The notes beneath the pieces are model-generated. The model was not told the origin of the DNA. It was given only the letters and a program-made list of their open reading frames with translations, and searched no databases. This document shows positions 7,011 to 14,044 of a stretch of 64,000 nt of DNA, piece after piece (the stretch's first letter is position 1; every line of letters starts with the position of its first letter). Location: NCBI GenBank assembly GCA_937892705.1, contig CALBGR010000009.1, forward strand, positions 1 to 64,000, read 5' to 3'. The translations under genes and the position numbers were made by a program. This DNA is from an uncultured Candidatus Saccharibacteria bacterium (GTDB lineage Bacteria; Patescibacteriota; Saccharimonadia; Saccharimonadales; UBA4665).

Positions 7011-8378
7011 ATGAGTGTTCGCAGTATTGTAAAAAAAATTATTCCAAAAGCTGTTTTTCGGAAAATTGAACCATTTGGCCACTTTTTAGAAGCCGTACTG
7101 TTTAATATTATTTATCGGTTTCCTGCACGTGATTTAAAAGTCATAGCAGTTACGGGTACCAACGGCAAAACGAGTACTAGTTTTATTATTCATAGAATGT
7201 TAGTTGACGCTGGGTATAACGCAGCAATCATGACTACGGTGGCTTGGGGGGTGAATGATGATATCAAGCCGCAAATGCAGCATATGACGAGCGTAAGCGT
7301 GCCGGTGTTGATGAAGCGCTTGCGGTATTTAAGGAATAAACAGGTTGATTGGTTGGTACTGGAAGTAACAAGCCATGCGCTGGCGCAGTATCGGATATGG
7401 GGTGTACCGATTTCAATTGCGGTTATGACAAATGTAACCCATGAACACCTGGATTATCATGGCACTTTTGAAAAATACCGAGATGCAAAGAAAAAATTGT
7501 TCAAGCTGGCAGATCGAAGCAAAAAAGGATTGCGTACGGGTGTGATTAACGCCGAAGATCCAAGTGCAACGCTGTTTGCTGCTTGCGTGGCACATCCTAT
7601 AACCTATGGTGTTGATGGTGCTGACGTGCGTGCGGAAAATATCAAGCTGAGTCCTGGTGGGGTACAGTACGATGTAAAGGTTGCGGGTAAACCGTTGCAC
7701 ATTACTTGTAAATTGCCAGGTAGCTTTAACGTGTATAACTCATTGGCGGCTGTATGTGTGGGGCATGTGATTGGACTTTCTGGCAAGCAGATTGAACGGG
7801 GTATTGCGGCGCTTGAAGGTGTGGAAGGCCGCATGACCCGTATTGACGAGGGGCAGAATTTCAGTGTTATTGTGGATTACGCACATACACCAGATAGTTT
7901 CGAAAAATTATTCAAAGACCTAAAGCCAGTGATTAAGGGCCGATTAATTGTCATGTTCGGCTCAGCTGGTCGGCGTGATGCTGAAAAACGAACGGTGCAG
8001 GGGCGTTTGGCTGGCAAATATGCGGATATTGTGGTGCTGACTGAGGAAGATGATCGTGATATGGACGGCCTTGAGATTATGAATGAGATTGCAGCTGGTG
8101 TTGAAGAAGCTGGCAAGACACGTGAGAAGGATCTGTTTTTGGTACATGATCGTGCTGAAGCTATCCGATTTGCTGTTGGTAAAGCTAAAAAAGGCGATAC
8201 GGTGCTACTGCTTGGTAAAGGACATGAGAAAGATATTTTGCGTAATGGTCCGCGTGCGGCTGAACTGCGTCATTTGCAGCAGGATGACCATAATCCTGAA
8301 CGAGTGATTGTGGTGCCGTGGGATGAAATTGCCGAAGCCAGGAAAGCGTTGCGAGAGTTGCTGGTTAAAAAGAGTTAG
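7011..8378 (+). CDS. murE: MurE-type Mur ligase (UDP-MurNAc-tripeptide synthetase)
   Basis: ATP-dependent ligase adding the third amino acid to the peptidoglycan stem peptide. The P-loop VIAVTGTNGKTSTSFI (about residues 44-59), a SHAL motif (LEVTSHALAQYRI), TNVTHEHLDYHGTFEKY and the late signature FSVIVDYAHTPDSFEKL followed by VMFGSAGRRDAEKR are all MurE-like. At 455 residues it is short because the N-terminal UDP-binding domain is abbreviated. The canonical meso-DAP-selecting DNPR is replaced by TEEDDRD, so the added residue may not be meso-DAP. TATACT ends seven bases before the ATG, giving a leaderless mRNA. Its stop overlaps that of the next, convergent gene by four bases (TTAG). Confidence 0.88.
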   Translation: MSVRSIVKKIIPKAVFRKIEPFGHFLEAVLFNIIYRFPARDLKVIAVTGTNGKTSTSFIIHRMLVDAGYNAAIMTTVAWGVNDDIKPQMQHMTSVSVPVLMKRLRYLRNKQVDWLVLEVTSHALAQYRIWGVPISIAVMTNVTHEHLDYHGTFEKYRDAKKKLFKLADRSKKGLRTGVINAEDPSATLFAACVAHPITYGVDGADVRAENIKLSPGGVQYDVKVAGKPLHITCKLPGSFNVYNSLAAVCVGHVIGLSGKQIERGIAALEGVEGRMTRIDEGQNFSVIVDYAHTPDSFEKLFKDLKPVIKGRLIVMFGSAGRRDAEKRTVQGRLAGKYADIVVLTEEDDRDMDGLEIMNEIAAGVEEAGKTREKDLFLVHDRAEAIRFAVGKAKKGDTVLLLGKGHEKDILRNGPRAAELRHLQQDDHNPERVIVVPWDEIAEARKALRELLVKKS

Positions 8379-9268
8379 GGGTTGTTAAGGGTCAGTGTGG
8401 TGCAGCGAATGTAGCCGCCGCCTTTGGCAAGCTCAGTAATTTCTGGGGTTATGACACGAAAATCGCGGGCCTCAAGCTCGGCTTTGAGTTTTGGTGCATG
8501 AGCGCTCATAATTACCGTTTCGCCTGTAGAAACCAGATTACAAGCAAAGGCGTTTTTAGCTTCGGCGTAGGAAACTTCAATTTTTTCTACGGCATCGAAC
8601 GCGCGTAATGTCTTGCGACTTTCGGGCGTAAAGGCCTTTGGGCACCAGGCGATGAGTCCTTTCTGGGTATCTGATGGTATGCGTAAGACAGCCAGTGCGA
8701 GGTCGATGTCGTAGAAAAAACTATCAGGCCAGCCAGAGTCTTTATTGATAACTGGTTTGCCAAGCCCGAAAAAGTTGCGTTTTGGAACGGTTTGCAGGCT
8801 GATGACGGTGTAGCCTAAGGTGTCCGCGATAAAATCATGAGCTGGTTTTTGCGTGCGATAGCCACTGCCGGCAAAGAGGAAATTGCCACAGGGAAGTGCA
8901 TCGCCTTGGCCGCTGAAGTGTATACCGTTTGGAACACGAAAAACTTTTTTGCCAAGGTCTTTTAATACTTGTTCGGCGTATGGTTCTTCGTTTTTGCGAG
9001 CATTTGGAAGCGTGGCAAGTACAGCTTTATCGCCGCGTACTAATGCCCAATTGGCGGTATACACACCGTCTTGACAGTCTGGTGGTGGTGCAACTTGGAC
9101 TACTTCTACACCGGCTTGACGTAAAGCTTCTTGAATATGATCGTGCTCAGCTTGTGCCTTGGTGCGATCAATGGGCACATTTTTGTTCATAAAAGGGTTG
9201 ATGGCGGCGCTGTCGTCAAAAAAATCAGCGCCAGACATCAGGACTTGCGTATTGCTAAGCACGCGCAT
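8375..9268 (-). CDS. DDAH/arginine deiminase-superfamily hydrolase
   Basis: 297 residues of the guanidino-group-modifying superfamily (dimethylargininase-like). Visible features: DGVYTANWALV, HFSGQGDALP (general acid His/Gly-Asp region), GYRTQKPAH, the Asp pair in SFFYDIDLALAV and a C-terminal nucleophile Cys in GYIRCTTLTL. The substrate is probably arginine-like, but free arginine, methylarginine and other guanidines cannot be separated from sequence. ATG 9268 is chosen over an upstream TTG because TATAAT lies nine bases before it and overlaps the TTG. Convergent with murE. Confidence 0.85.
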   Translation of the reverse strand: MRVLSNTQVLMSGADFFDDSAAINPFMNKNVPIDRTKAQAEHDHIQEALRQAGVEVVQVAPPPDCQDGVYTANWALVRGDKAVLATLPNARKNEEPYAEQVLKDLGKKVFRVPNGIHFSGQGDALPCGNFLFAGSGYRTQKPAHDFIADTLGYTVISLQTVPKRNFFGLGKPVINKDSGWPDSFFYDIDLALAVLRIPSDTQKGLIAWCPKAFTPESRKTLRAFDAVEKIEVSYAEAKNAFACNLVSTGETVIMSAHAPKLKAELEARDFRVITPEITELAKGGGYIRCTTLTLNNP

Positions 9269-9315
9269 TATGGAATCATTATACAAAACACAAAAAAGAT
9301 GCTTGCATGGAATTG

Positions 9316-9386
9316 CCGGGTTTAGGATAAGTAATTCATAGAGTTATAAGCTAGCTTTTAGCAGCTTTACGTTATCCTAAACCCGG
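9316..9386. repeat. Large hairpin, 15-bp arms, 41-base loop
   Basis: CCGGGTTTAGGATAA (9316-9330) and TTATCCTAAACCCGG (9372-9386) are perfect inverted repeats. The loop holds the palindrome AAGCTAGCTT. On the minus strand it follows the hairpin at 9392-9459 behind the small gene at 9472, with a T run further on, so it may close that unit's transcript. Confidence 0.75.
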
Positions 9387-9391
9387 ACTTG

Positions 9392-9459
9392 CCGGACGGC
9401 GTGCATGCTGCACCGTGTCTCTGTATGTTGTGCTGTGCATGCGTATGCACGCCGTCCGG
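9392..9459. repeat. GC-rich hairpin, 15-bp arms, 38-base loop
   Basis: CCGGACGGCGTGCAT (9392-9406) and ATGCACGCCGTCCGG (9445-9459) are perfect inverted repeats. It lies 12 bases downstream of the stop of the minus-strand gene 9472-9867 and just before a second large hairpin. No immediate T tract. Confidence 0.75.
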
Positions 9460-9471
9460 TGTCCGTGTCAG

Positions 9472-9867
9472 CTAGGCCCCAACAACTGCAGGTCTACGCT
9501 GGAGTTGACGCTGTTGCTTACCTCCTCGGTTGTTGATGTACCGCTTGCTCTTGCGAGACTTCGGCTTGCGTGGCTCCATGGTCGCGGAGCGCTTGCCGTC
9601 GACGATTCGCTGAAGCTCGTAGAGCACCTGCTTCATGAACTGCTGCTCGGACCGGTCGATGTCATGCAGCTTCACTACGATGCCGCTGTTGATCGGATAC
9701 GCGTTGTGCACGTATTTGCAGCGGACCTTGAGCTTGCGCCGAACCTCCTTCTTGAAGCCGTTAGCGTACGGCAAGGTGAGTATAATCTCACATTTGCGGT
9801 TGTCGAAGCGTGCACCGAATCGTTCGATGAGCTCTTCGTACTCCCGGGCCTTGGTGCAGATGTGCAA
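9472..9867 (-). CDS. Small basic protein of unknown function, unit A of a twin cassette
   Basis: 131 residues, unrecognised. The middle (KCEIILTLPYANGFKKEVRR) looks globular and the tail is strongly basic (EPRKPKSRKSKRYINNRGG), suggesting nucleic-acid binding. Start TTG 9867 has GGGGG (9877-9881) nine bases upstream; no ATG or GTG is available before the frame's TGA at 9898-9900. A conserved promoter (TTGCTT-17-TATTAA) lies upstream. GC content is visibly higher than in the neighbours. Weak similarity to the protein at 10133 (RF...EILT...K.EVR.K) and the near-identical upstream region suggest the two are old duplicates. A frameshift near the start is possible. Confidence 0.6.
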   Translation of the reverse strand: MHICTKAREYEELIERFGARFDNRKCEIILTLPYANGFKKEVRRKLKVRCKYVHNAYPINSGIVVKLHDIDRSEQQFMKQVLYELQRIVDGKRSATMEPRKPKSRKSKRYINNRGGKQQRQLQRRPAVVGA

Positions 9868-9903
9868 TGTGCAATGCCCCCGATAGGTGACAGGACATCA
9901 TTA

Positions 9904-9932
9904 TTAATAACATCTTTATAAAATTTAAGCAA
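9904..9932 (-). promoter_or_regulatory. Promoter of unit A
   Basis: Minus strand: TTGCTT (9927-9932), 17-base spacer, TATTAA (9904-9909). The whole stretch (GCTTAAATT..ATAAA.ATGTTATTA) is almost identical to that upstream of the gene at 10133, including a following CCTGT..CCTATC leader. Confidence 0.65.
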
Positions 9933-10003
9933 TAGTTAAGATTTAAGAAGATAAATAAAGTAAATAAAGATAATCAATTACACAGTATACATAGGGAGGT
10001 AGA

Positions 10004-10062
10004 GGGTCTGGTACATAAATATGTGATGATGTTTGAGGTGTTTTGGTGTATGCACCAGACCC
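10004..10062. repeat. Large hairpin, 14-bp arms with one mismatch
   Basis: GGGTCTGGTACATA (10004-10017) pairs with TATGCACCAGACCC (10049-10062) with one mismatch and a 31-base loop. On the minus strand it is the second hairpin after the gene 10133-10462, mirroring the hairpin pair behind unit A. Confidence 0.7.
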
Positions 10063-10074
10063 CCGGATGAACGA

Positions 10075-10110
10075 AATGCGGATTACGCTCCTTGTGCGTA
10101 TCAACGCATT
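10075..10110. repeat. Nested hairpin behind unit B
   Basis: AATGCG (10075-10080) pairs with CGCATT (10105-10110), and TACGC with GCGTA inside it. It is the first structure downstream of the minus-strand gene 10133-10462. Confidence 0.55.
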
Positions 10111-10132
10111 CGTTTACATCCTGCTCCCTGAA

Positions 10133-10462
10133 TCAGGCAGCTGCGGTGATCTTGTGGCGAGTCGTGGACCTGTGGGACACCGAGTGGGGCATGGCTCTGA
10201 CCGTTCGGTCGACTGCTGCGCCGATGCGCTGCAGCGCCTCCTCGATCGTGGTGTGGGTCCGCAGTCTGCACAGCACAAAGCGGTTGTCATTGCTGCAGCT
10301 CGCATTTCTGAAGAGCCGCCGAGCCTGCTGTGCTGCCTTGACGATCTTGTTGCGGACCTCGTCCTTGCAGTTCTCGGTGAGAATTTCCAGCGTGCGCCCC
10401 TCCTTGGTGAAACGGACGCGGTACCTGAGGCAGATGCCACATTGGGTGGTGTGCTTAGGCAC
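10133..10462 (-). CDS. Small basic protein of unknown function, unit B of a twin cassette
   Basis: 109 residues, unrecognised. Four Cys residues fall in the first 60 (QCGICLRYRVRF, ENCKDEVRNK, NASCSND) and the protein is Arg/Lys-rich overall. GTG start at 10462 is well supported by AGGAGG five bases upstream. A strong promoter (TTGCTT-17-TATTAT) precedes it and two hairpins follow. GC content and base usage differ from the AT-rich flanks, consistent with acquired DNA. Weak similarity to the 9472 protein. The CxxC at the N-terminus could bind metal but no second CxxC is seen. Confidence 0.7.
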   Translation of the reverse strand: MPKHTTQCGICLRYRVRFTKEGRTLEILTENCKDEVRNKIVKAAQQARRLFRNASCSNDNRFVLCRLRTHTTIEEALQRIGAAVDRTVRAMPHSVSHRSTTRHKITAAA

Positions 10463-10497
10463 CTCAACCTCCTGTGATAGGGAACAGGAATGAAGCT

Positions 10498-10526
10498 ATA
10501 ATAACATTTTTATGTAATTTAAGCAA
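10498..10526 (-). promoter_or_regulatory. Promoter of unit B
   Basis: Minus strand: TTGCTT (10521-10526), 17-base spacer, TATTAT (10498-10503). It matches the unit A promoter through the spacer (AAATTACATAAAAATGT against AAATTTTATAAAGATGT). Transcript start is expected near 10491. Confidence 0.7.
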
Positions 10527-10650
10527 ATAAAGATTTTACGTATAGAACAATTGGTGTATATGTGGCTATTATCACCGTCGTCCGGGCCAACTTCTCAATA
10601 AATGCTGTACTACTACTTCCACAATCTCTATTTCCAGAATATGTGTATAT

Positions 10651-10682
10651 AACAGACTCTCATGGAGAGTTTGTTTTTATTT
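10651..10682 (+). terminator. Intrinsic terminator upstream of groES
   Basis: AACAGACTCTC/GAGAGTTTGTT forms a 10-bp stem with one mismatch around ATG, followed by TTTTTATTT. It insulates the groES promoter from upstream transcription. The stretch 10527-10650 before it shows no gene or clear signal. Confidence 0.7.
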
Positions 10683-10692
10683 GGCTTAAGAG

Positions 10693-10722
10693 TTGACAGC
10701 GAAATTAGCACTCAGGTATTAT
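10693..10722 (+). promoter_or_regulatory. groES-groEL promoter
   Basis: TTGACA (10693-10698), 18-base spacer, TATTAT (10717-10722). The spacer and -10 box lie inside the first CIRCE element, so HrcA binding would block polymerase. Confidence 0.8.
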
Positions 10723-10731
10723 GAGTGCTGA
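10705..10731 (+). promoter_or_regulatory. CIRCE operator 1 (HrcA site)
   Basis: TTAGCACTC-N9-GAGTGCTGA, one mismatch from the CIRCE consensus. It overlaps the -10 box. Confidence 0.93.
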
Positions 10732-10734
10732 AGG

Positions 10735-10761
10735 TTAGCACTCTCAATATGAAAGTGCTAA
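10735..10761 (+). promoter_or_regulatory. CIRCE operator 2 (HrcA site)
   Basis: TTAGCACTC-N9-AAGTGCTAA, one mismatch from consensus. It lies just after the transcript start, 30 bp (centre to centre) from operator 1, about three helical turns, so two HrcA dimers could bind the same face. Confidence 0.93.
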
Positions 10762-10793
10762 CATCGAAAAAAAGTAAAAAGGAGTGAATGTCT

Positions 10794-11060
10794 ATGAGTG
10801 TACCTGTACATCCGTTGGCCGATTACGTAGTGGCTCAAGCTGAAGAGCCGCAAACAAAAACAGCTAGTGGGCTCTATTTGCCTGATAACGCGAAAGAAAA
10901 ACCAAAAACTGCTAAGGTAGTTGCTGTTGGTAAAGATGCCAAGCAAGTGAAAGTTGGCGATCGTATTATTTATAAAAGCTACAGCACTACTGATGTAAAG
11001 GTCGATGGTGAAGAGTACATCTTAGTCAAAGAAGAAGACGTTCTTGCAACGGTAAAATAA
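10794..11060 (+). CDS. groES: Co-chaperonin GroES
   Basis: 88-residue Cpn10 that caps GroEL. The sequence starts VHPLADYVVAQAEEPQTKTA and ends EYILVKEEDVLATVK, with the mobile-loop region TASGLYLPDNAKEKPKTAKV. ATG 10794 is preferred over ATG 10788 because AAAGGAG lies nine bases before it rather than three. It is the first gene of the groES-groEL operon, controlled by two CIRCE elements. Length is slightly under the usual 95 residues. Confidence 0.97.
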   Translation: MSVPVHPLADYVVAQAEEPQTKTASGLYLPDNAKEKPKTAKVVAVGKDAKQVKVGDRIIYKSYSTTDVKVDGEEYILVKEEDVLATVK

Positions 11061-11096
11061 AATAAGGAAAAAGAAAGGGAGAATAGGAAAAACAAC

Positions 11097-11126
11097 CGGA
11101 GTCAACGAATTTATTTCGTTACTCCG
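11097..11126 (+). other. Intercistronic hairpin between groES and groEL
   Basis: CGGAGTCAACGAA pairs with TTCGTTACTCCG: 12 bp with one bulged C and a 5-base loop. There is no T tract, so it is more likely an RNA-processing or stability element that sets groES to groEL ratios than a terminator. Confidence 0.65.
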
Positions 11127-11147
11127 CGATGAAAAAAGGAGTAATCT

Positions 11148-12794
11148 ATGGCAAAGAAAGTATTTTACGATGATGATGCACGCCGCCGCGTTCTTGGCGG
11201 TGCGAAAGTACTCTACGATGCAGTAAAGACAACTATGGGTCCAAAGGGCCGCAATGTGGTCATTAGTAAGTCATATGGTGCGCCAACCGTAACTCACGAC
11301 GGTGTTACTGTGGCAAAAGGTGTAGAGATTGCTGATGTGGACGATGAAACATTAGGATACAAGGTTGGTGCTGAGCTGATTAAACAAGCTGCCAGCAAGA
11401 TGAATGATGTTGCTGGTGATGGTACTACCACAGTAACTGTTTTGACTTATAACATTCTCAATGAAGCAAACAAGCTCATTGCCGCTGGTCATAATCCAAT
11501 GCTCCTTCGCAAAGGTTTGGAGGCGGCAGCACACGATGTTATCACCAAGCTTAACGGTATGAGCGAAGATATTCAGGGTAAGAAATCTCGGGTAGCTGAA
11601 GTGGCTACCATTTCCGCTGGTGATGCTGAAATTGGTGAACTGATTGCTGATGTGATTGAAAAGGTAGGCAAAGATGGTGTGGTAACCGTTGAGGAAGGTC
11701 AGGGTCTTGAACTTGAAAGCGAAGTGGTTGAAGGCTTCACCTTTGATCGTGGTTTCGTGAGCCCATATATGGTTACTGACACTGCGCGTATGGAAGCAGT
11801 GTATGACAAGCCGGCAATTGTTATTACTGATAAGAAGATCAGTTCAATCCAGGAATTCTTGCCACTGCTTGAAAAGCTGGCACAGGCAGGTAAGAAAGAC
11901 CTTGTATTGATTGCTGAAGATGTTGAAGGCGAGGCGCTTGGTACGCTGATTCTCAACCGCTTGAAGGGTGTATTTAATACTGTTGCAATCAAGGCACCTG
12001 CATTTGGTGATCGTCGTAAAGATATTCTCAACGATATCGCTGTGCTTACGGGCGCAGAGGTGATCAGTGAAGATCGCGGTATGACCTTTGAAAATGTTGA
12101 TATTAGTGTTGCTGGTAGCGCACGCAAGGTATTGGTAACAAAGGATGAGACTACTATTGTTGAAGGCGCTGGTTCAGCTGCTGAAATCCAAGCTCGCATT
12201 GAGCAGATCGGTAACCAAATCGAGGCTGCTGCTAGCGAGTATGATCGTGAAAACCTTGAAAAGCGACGTGCTGCGCTGAGTGGTAAGGTTGCAGTGATTA
12301 AGGTTGGTGGTGCGACCGAAACCGAGATCGAAGAAAAGAAATTCCGTGTTGATGATGCGGTTGCAGCTGTAAAGGCTGCGTTGGCTGAAGGTATAGTGCC
12401 GGGCGGTGGTGTAACACTAGTAAACCTTGCTTCAGTGATTGAAACTACTGGCGCAAATTCATTTGAAGCTGGTAAGCAGATCCTGAAGAATGCGCTTGAA
12501 AAGCCATTCCGCATTATCATGGAAAATGCTGATGTGAATGCTGATGAATGGCTGCCGCAAGTTAAAGCTGCGAAAGCAGGAAAGGGTGTGGACGTGAATG
12601 ATCCAACCAAGCTGGTAGATATGAAGACAGCTGGTGTGGTAGATCCTGTTGCAGTTACACGACAGGCTATCCAAAATGCTGTGTCTATCGCCGGTACTGG
12701 TATGACCATGGGCGCACTCGTAGTGGAAATTCCTGAAAAGGAAGCTCCAGCAGCTGGCGGCGGTATGCCAGGCGGTGGTATGGGTATGATGTAA
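11148..12794 (+). CDS. groEL: Chaperonin GroEL
   Basis: 548-residue Cpn60 chaperonin, normal length. The sequence contains DAVKTTMGPKGRNVVISKSY, the ATP-binding DGTTTVTVLTYNI, DRGFVSPYMVTD, the apical-domain EGEALGTLILNRLKG and the C-terminal Gly-Met tail GGGMPGGGMGMM. Start ATG is preceded by AAAAGGAG. It follows groES in the same operon and is followed by two hairpins, the second a strong terminator. Confidence 0.98.
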   Translation: MAKKVFYDDDARRRVLGGAKVLYDAVKTTMGPKGRNVVISKSYGAPTVTHDGVTVAKGVEIADVDDETLGYKVGAELIKQAASKMNDVAGDGTTTVTVLTYNILNEANKLIAAGHNPMLLRKGLEAAAHDVITKLNGMSEDIQGKKSRVAEVATISAGDAEIGELIADVIEKVGKDGVVTVEEGQGLELESEVVEGFTFDRGFVSPYMVTDTARMEAVYDKPAIVITDKKISSIQEFLPLLEKLAQAGKKDLVLIAEDVEGEALGTLILNRLKGVFNTVAIKAPAFGDRRKDILNDIAVLTGAEVISEDRGMTFENVDISVAGSARKVLVTKDETTIVEGAGSAAEIQARIEQIGNQIEAAASEYDRENLEKRRAALSGKVAVIKVGGATETEIEEKKFRVDDAVAAVKAALAEGIVPGGGVTLVNLASVIETTGANSFEAGKQILKNALEKPFRIIMENADVNADEWLPQVKAAKAGKGVDVNDPTKLVDMKTAGVVDPVAVTRQAIQNAVSIAGTGMTMGALVVEIPEKEAPAAGGGMPGGGMGMM

Positions 12795-12800
12795 TCGCTT

Positions 12801-12822
12801 GAGAGGGGGTAAACCCCCTCTC
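12801..12822 (+). other. GC-rich hairpin after groEL
   Basis: GAGAGGGGG/CCCCCTCTC with a TAAA loop. It has no T run; it probably protects the 3' end of groEL mRNA, with true termination at the next hairpin. Confidence 0.6.
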
Positions 12823-12843
12823 AACGAGCAGGATAGAAAATCT

Positions 12844-12883
12844 GCATAAAAATAACCTGGATGTGTCCAGGTTATTTTTATGC
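12844..12883. terminator. Strong bidirectional terminator after groEL
   Basis: GCATAAAAATAACCTGG (12844-12860) pairs perfectly over 17 bp with CCAGGTTATTTTTATGC (12867-12883) around a 6-base loop. A/T runs at the stem base make it functional on both strands. Confidence 0.9.
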
Positions 12884-12937
12884 TCATGCTTGCAGTTTGT
12901 ATAGTGGGGATATACTCTGTAAGAAAGGAGTAGACGC

Positions 12938-13405
12938 ATGGTACGGTTATTTGGTAAAAAGAAGACTGACCAGTCGCAAATGCCTGCAGAACTGGAGCAG
13001 TACTACGAGCAGGAAAGTAGCTGGCGTAAGTGGTTGCGTTGGATTGTGGTTATTGTTGTTCTCCTAGCAATTGTGGCCGGTGTATTACTGGCGGTGCGGG
13101 CAGTGTATCGTAGTGTAACAAACGACGACGGCAACAGCGCAGGTAACACCACGCAAAATGAATCAGACAAATCTGATAAGAATGCTGACAAGCAAGGTCA
13201 AGATAAACAAAAAGATGACGCTGCAAAGAAGAATAACCAGGCACAAGAGCCGCAATCTCAAACAGGTGATACAAACAGACAAAATAGTAATGGCGGCGCA
13301 CCGTCAACAGTGCCACGTACCGGTGATGATCCAAGTGATGCACCGTTGCCTTCAACTGGCGACAGTGCAGCACCGCAAACGACACTACCTGCAACTGGTG
13401 GCTAA
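12938..13405 (+). CDS. N-terminally anchored extracytoplasmic protein ending in LPxTG-like repeats
   Basis: 155 residues, unrecognised. A charged cytoplasmic head (1-30) is followed by one transmembrane helix (about 33-57, WIVVIVVLLAIVAGVLLAV) and a long Asn/Asp/Gln/Lys-rich disordered region. The last 31 residues hold three sortase-like motifs: VPRTG, LPSTG and a terminal LPATGG. No hydrophobic segment or basic tail follows the last motif, unlike a normal sortase substrate. Start ATG has AAAGGAG upstream. It follows the groEL terminator and is convergent with the gene at 13435. Confidence 0.75.
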   Translation: MVRLFGKKKTDQSQMPAELEQYYEQESSWRKWLRWIVVIVVLLAIVAGVLLAVRAVYRSVTNDDGNSAGNTTQNESDKSDKNADKQGQDKQKDDAAKKNNQAQEPQSQTGDTNRQNSNGGAPSTVPRTGDDPSDAPLPSTGDSAAPQTTLPATGG

Positions 13406-13434
13406 TACTTTCGTAGTGTATTAAACGACGCGGT

Positions 13435-13977
13435 TTAATTTTGTGTGTCTTTTTGAGTAAAGTAGTTGATTTCGTTGACAACGTCTAGCAGTGCTTGGGC
13501 TTTTGCTTTTTCGTCTTTGATTTTTTTCGCAAGGTCGTATGCTTGTGGGATGAGTGATTGATCGTCTGACGCCTGAATAAGCATCATGATAGTTTTAAAT
13601 TTTTCTTCGGGAGGAAGGTCTAATTTATCAATGAGCGGCGATAGATCCTGAAGTGCATCATGCTTAATATCCAACAGATCGTCAGTGCGGATATTTGCAG
13701 CCGTTGGTTTACTTTGAGGAGCAGTTTCCGCAGGTTGATCATGATGGGTATCTGGGGTAGATACAGACTCGTCAAGTGTGATGCCTTCATCAGGAGCTGC
13801 AGCGGATGAGTTATCAGGTGTAGTAACTGCTGGGGGACTTGCAGGTTGTGTGGGGCTGTTTGTTGGAGGTGTTGTAACTGGTGCGCTGGTAAGCGCACTC
13901 AATGCTGAGTCTGGTAGTTTTACTTCGGCATCTGACTTTTGGTCTTGTGTGATGACATCATTTTGGTGCCCAAACAT
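13435..13977 (-). CDS. Protein with disordered front and helical C-terminal domain, unknown function
   Basis: 180 residues. Residues 1-95 are Pro/Thr/Ser-rich and probably unstructured. The rest (DLLDIKHDALQDLSPLIDKL onward) is a helical domain with an EKFKTIMMLIQASDD segment. AGGGGG precedes the ATG. Divergent from the isomerase gene at 14045; the TATA-rich stretch between them can serve both directions. No family recognised. Confidence 0.7.
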   Translation of the reverse strand: MFGHQNDVITQDQKSDAEVKLPDSALSALTSAPVTTPPTNSPTQPASPPAVTTPDNSSAAAPDEGITLDESVSTPDTHHDQPAETAPQSKPTAANIRTDDLLDIKHDALQDLSPLIDKLDLPPEEKFKTIMMLIQASDDQSLIPQAYDLAKKIKDEKAKAQALLDVVNEINYFTQKDTQN

Positions 13978-14044
13978 TAGTTTCCCCCTTATGCTTTCCT
14001 ATACTATAATACATATTTACGGAGTAAAACAAGTGGAGGTGCCT

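Noticed and set aside
9415..10493. Long plus-strand frames opposite the twin cassettes
   Set aside because: High GC leaves antisense frames open; only the minus-strand frames have matched promoters and ribosome sites.
10540..10585. 15-codon leader peptide upstream of groES
   Set aside because: No ribosome site, and a terminator separates it from the groES promoter.
13778..14044. Long N-terminal extension of the isomerase
   Set aside because: It would cover the divergent promoter and the front of the 13435 gene; ATG 14045 has a strong ribosome site.
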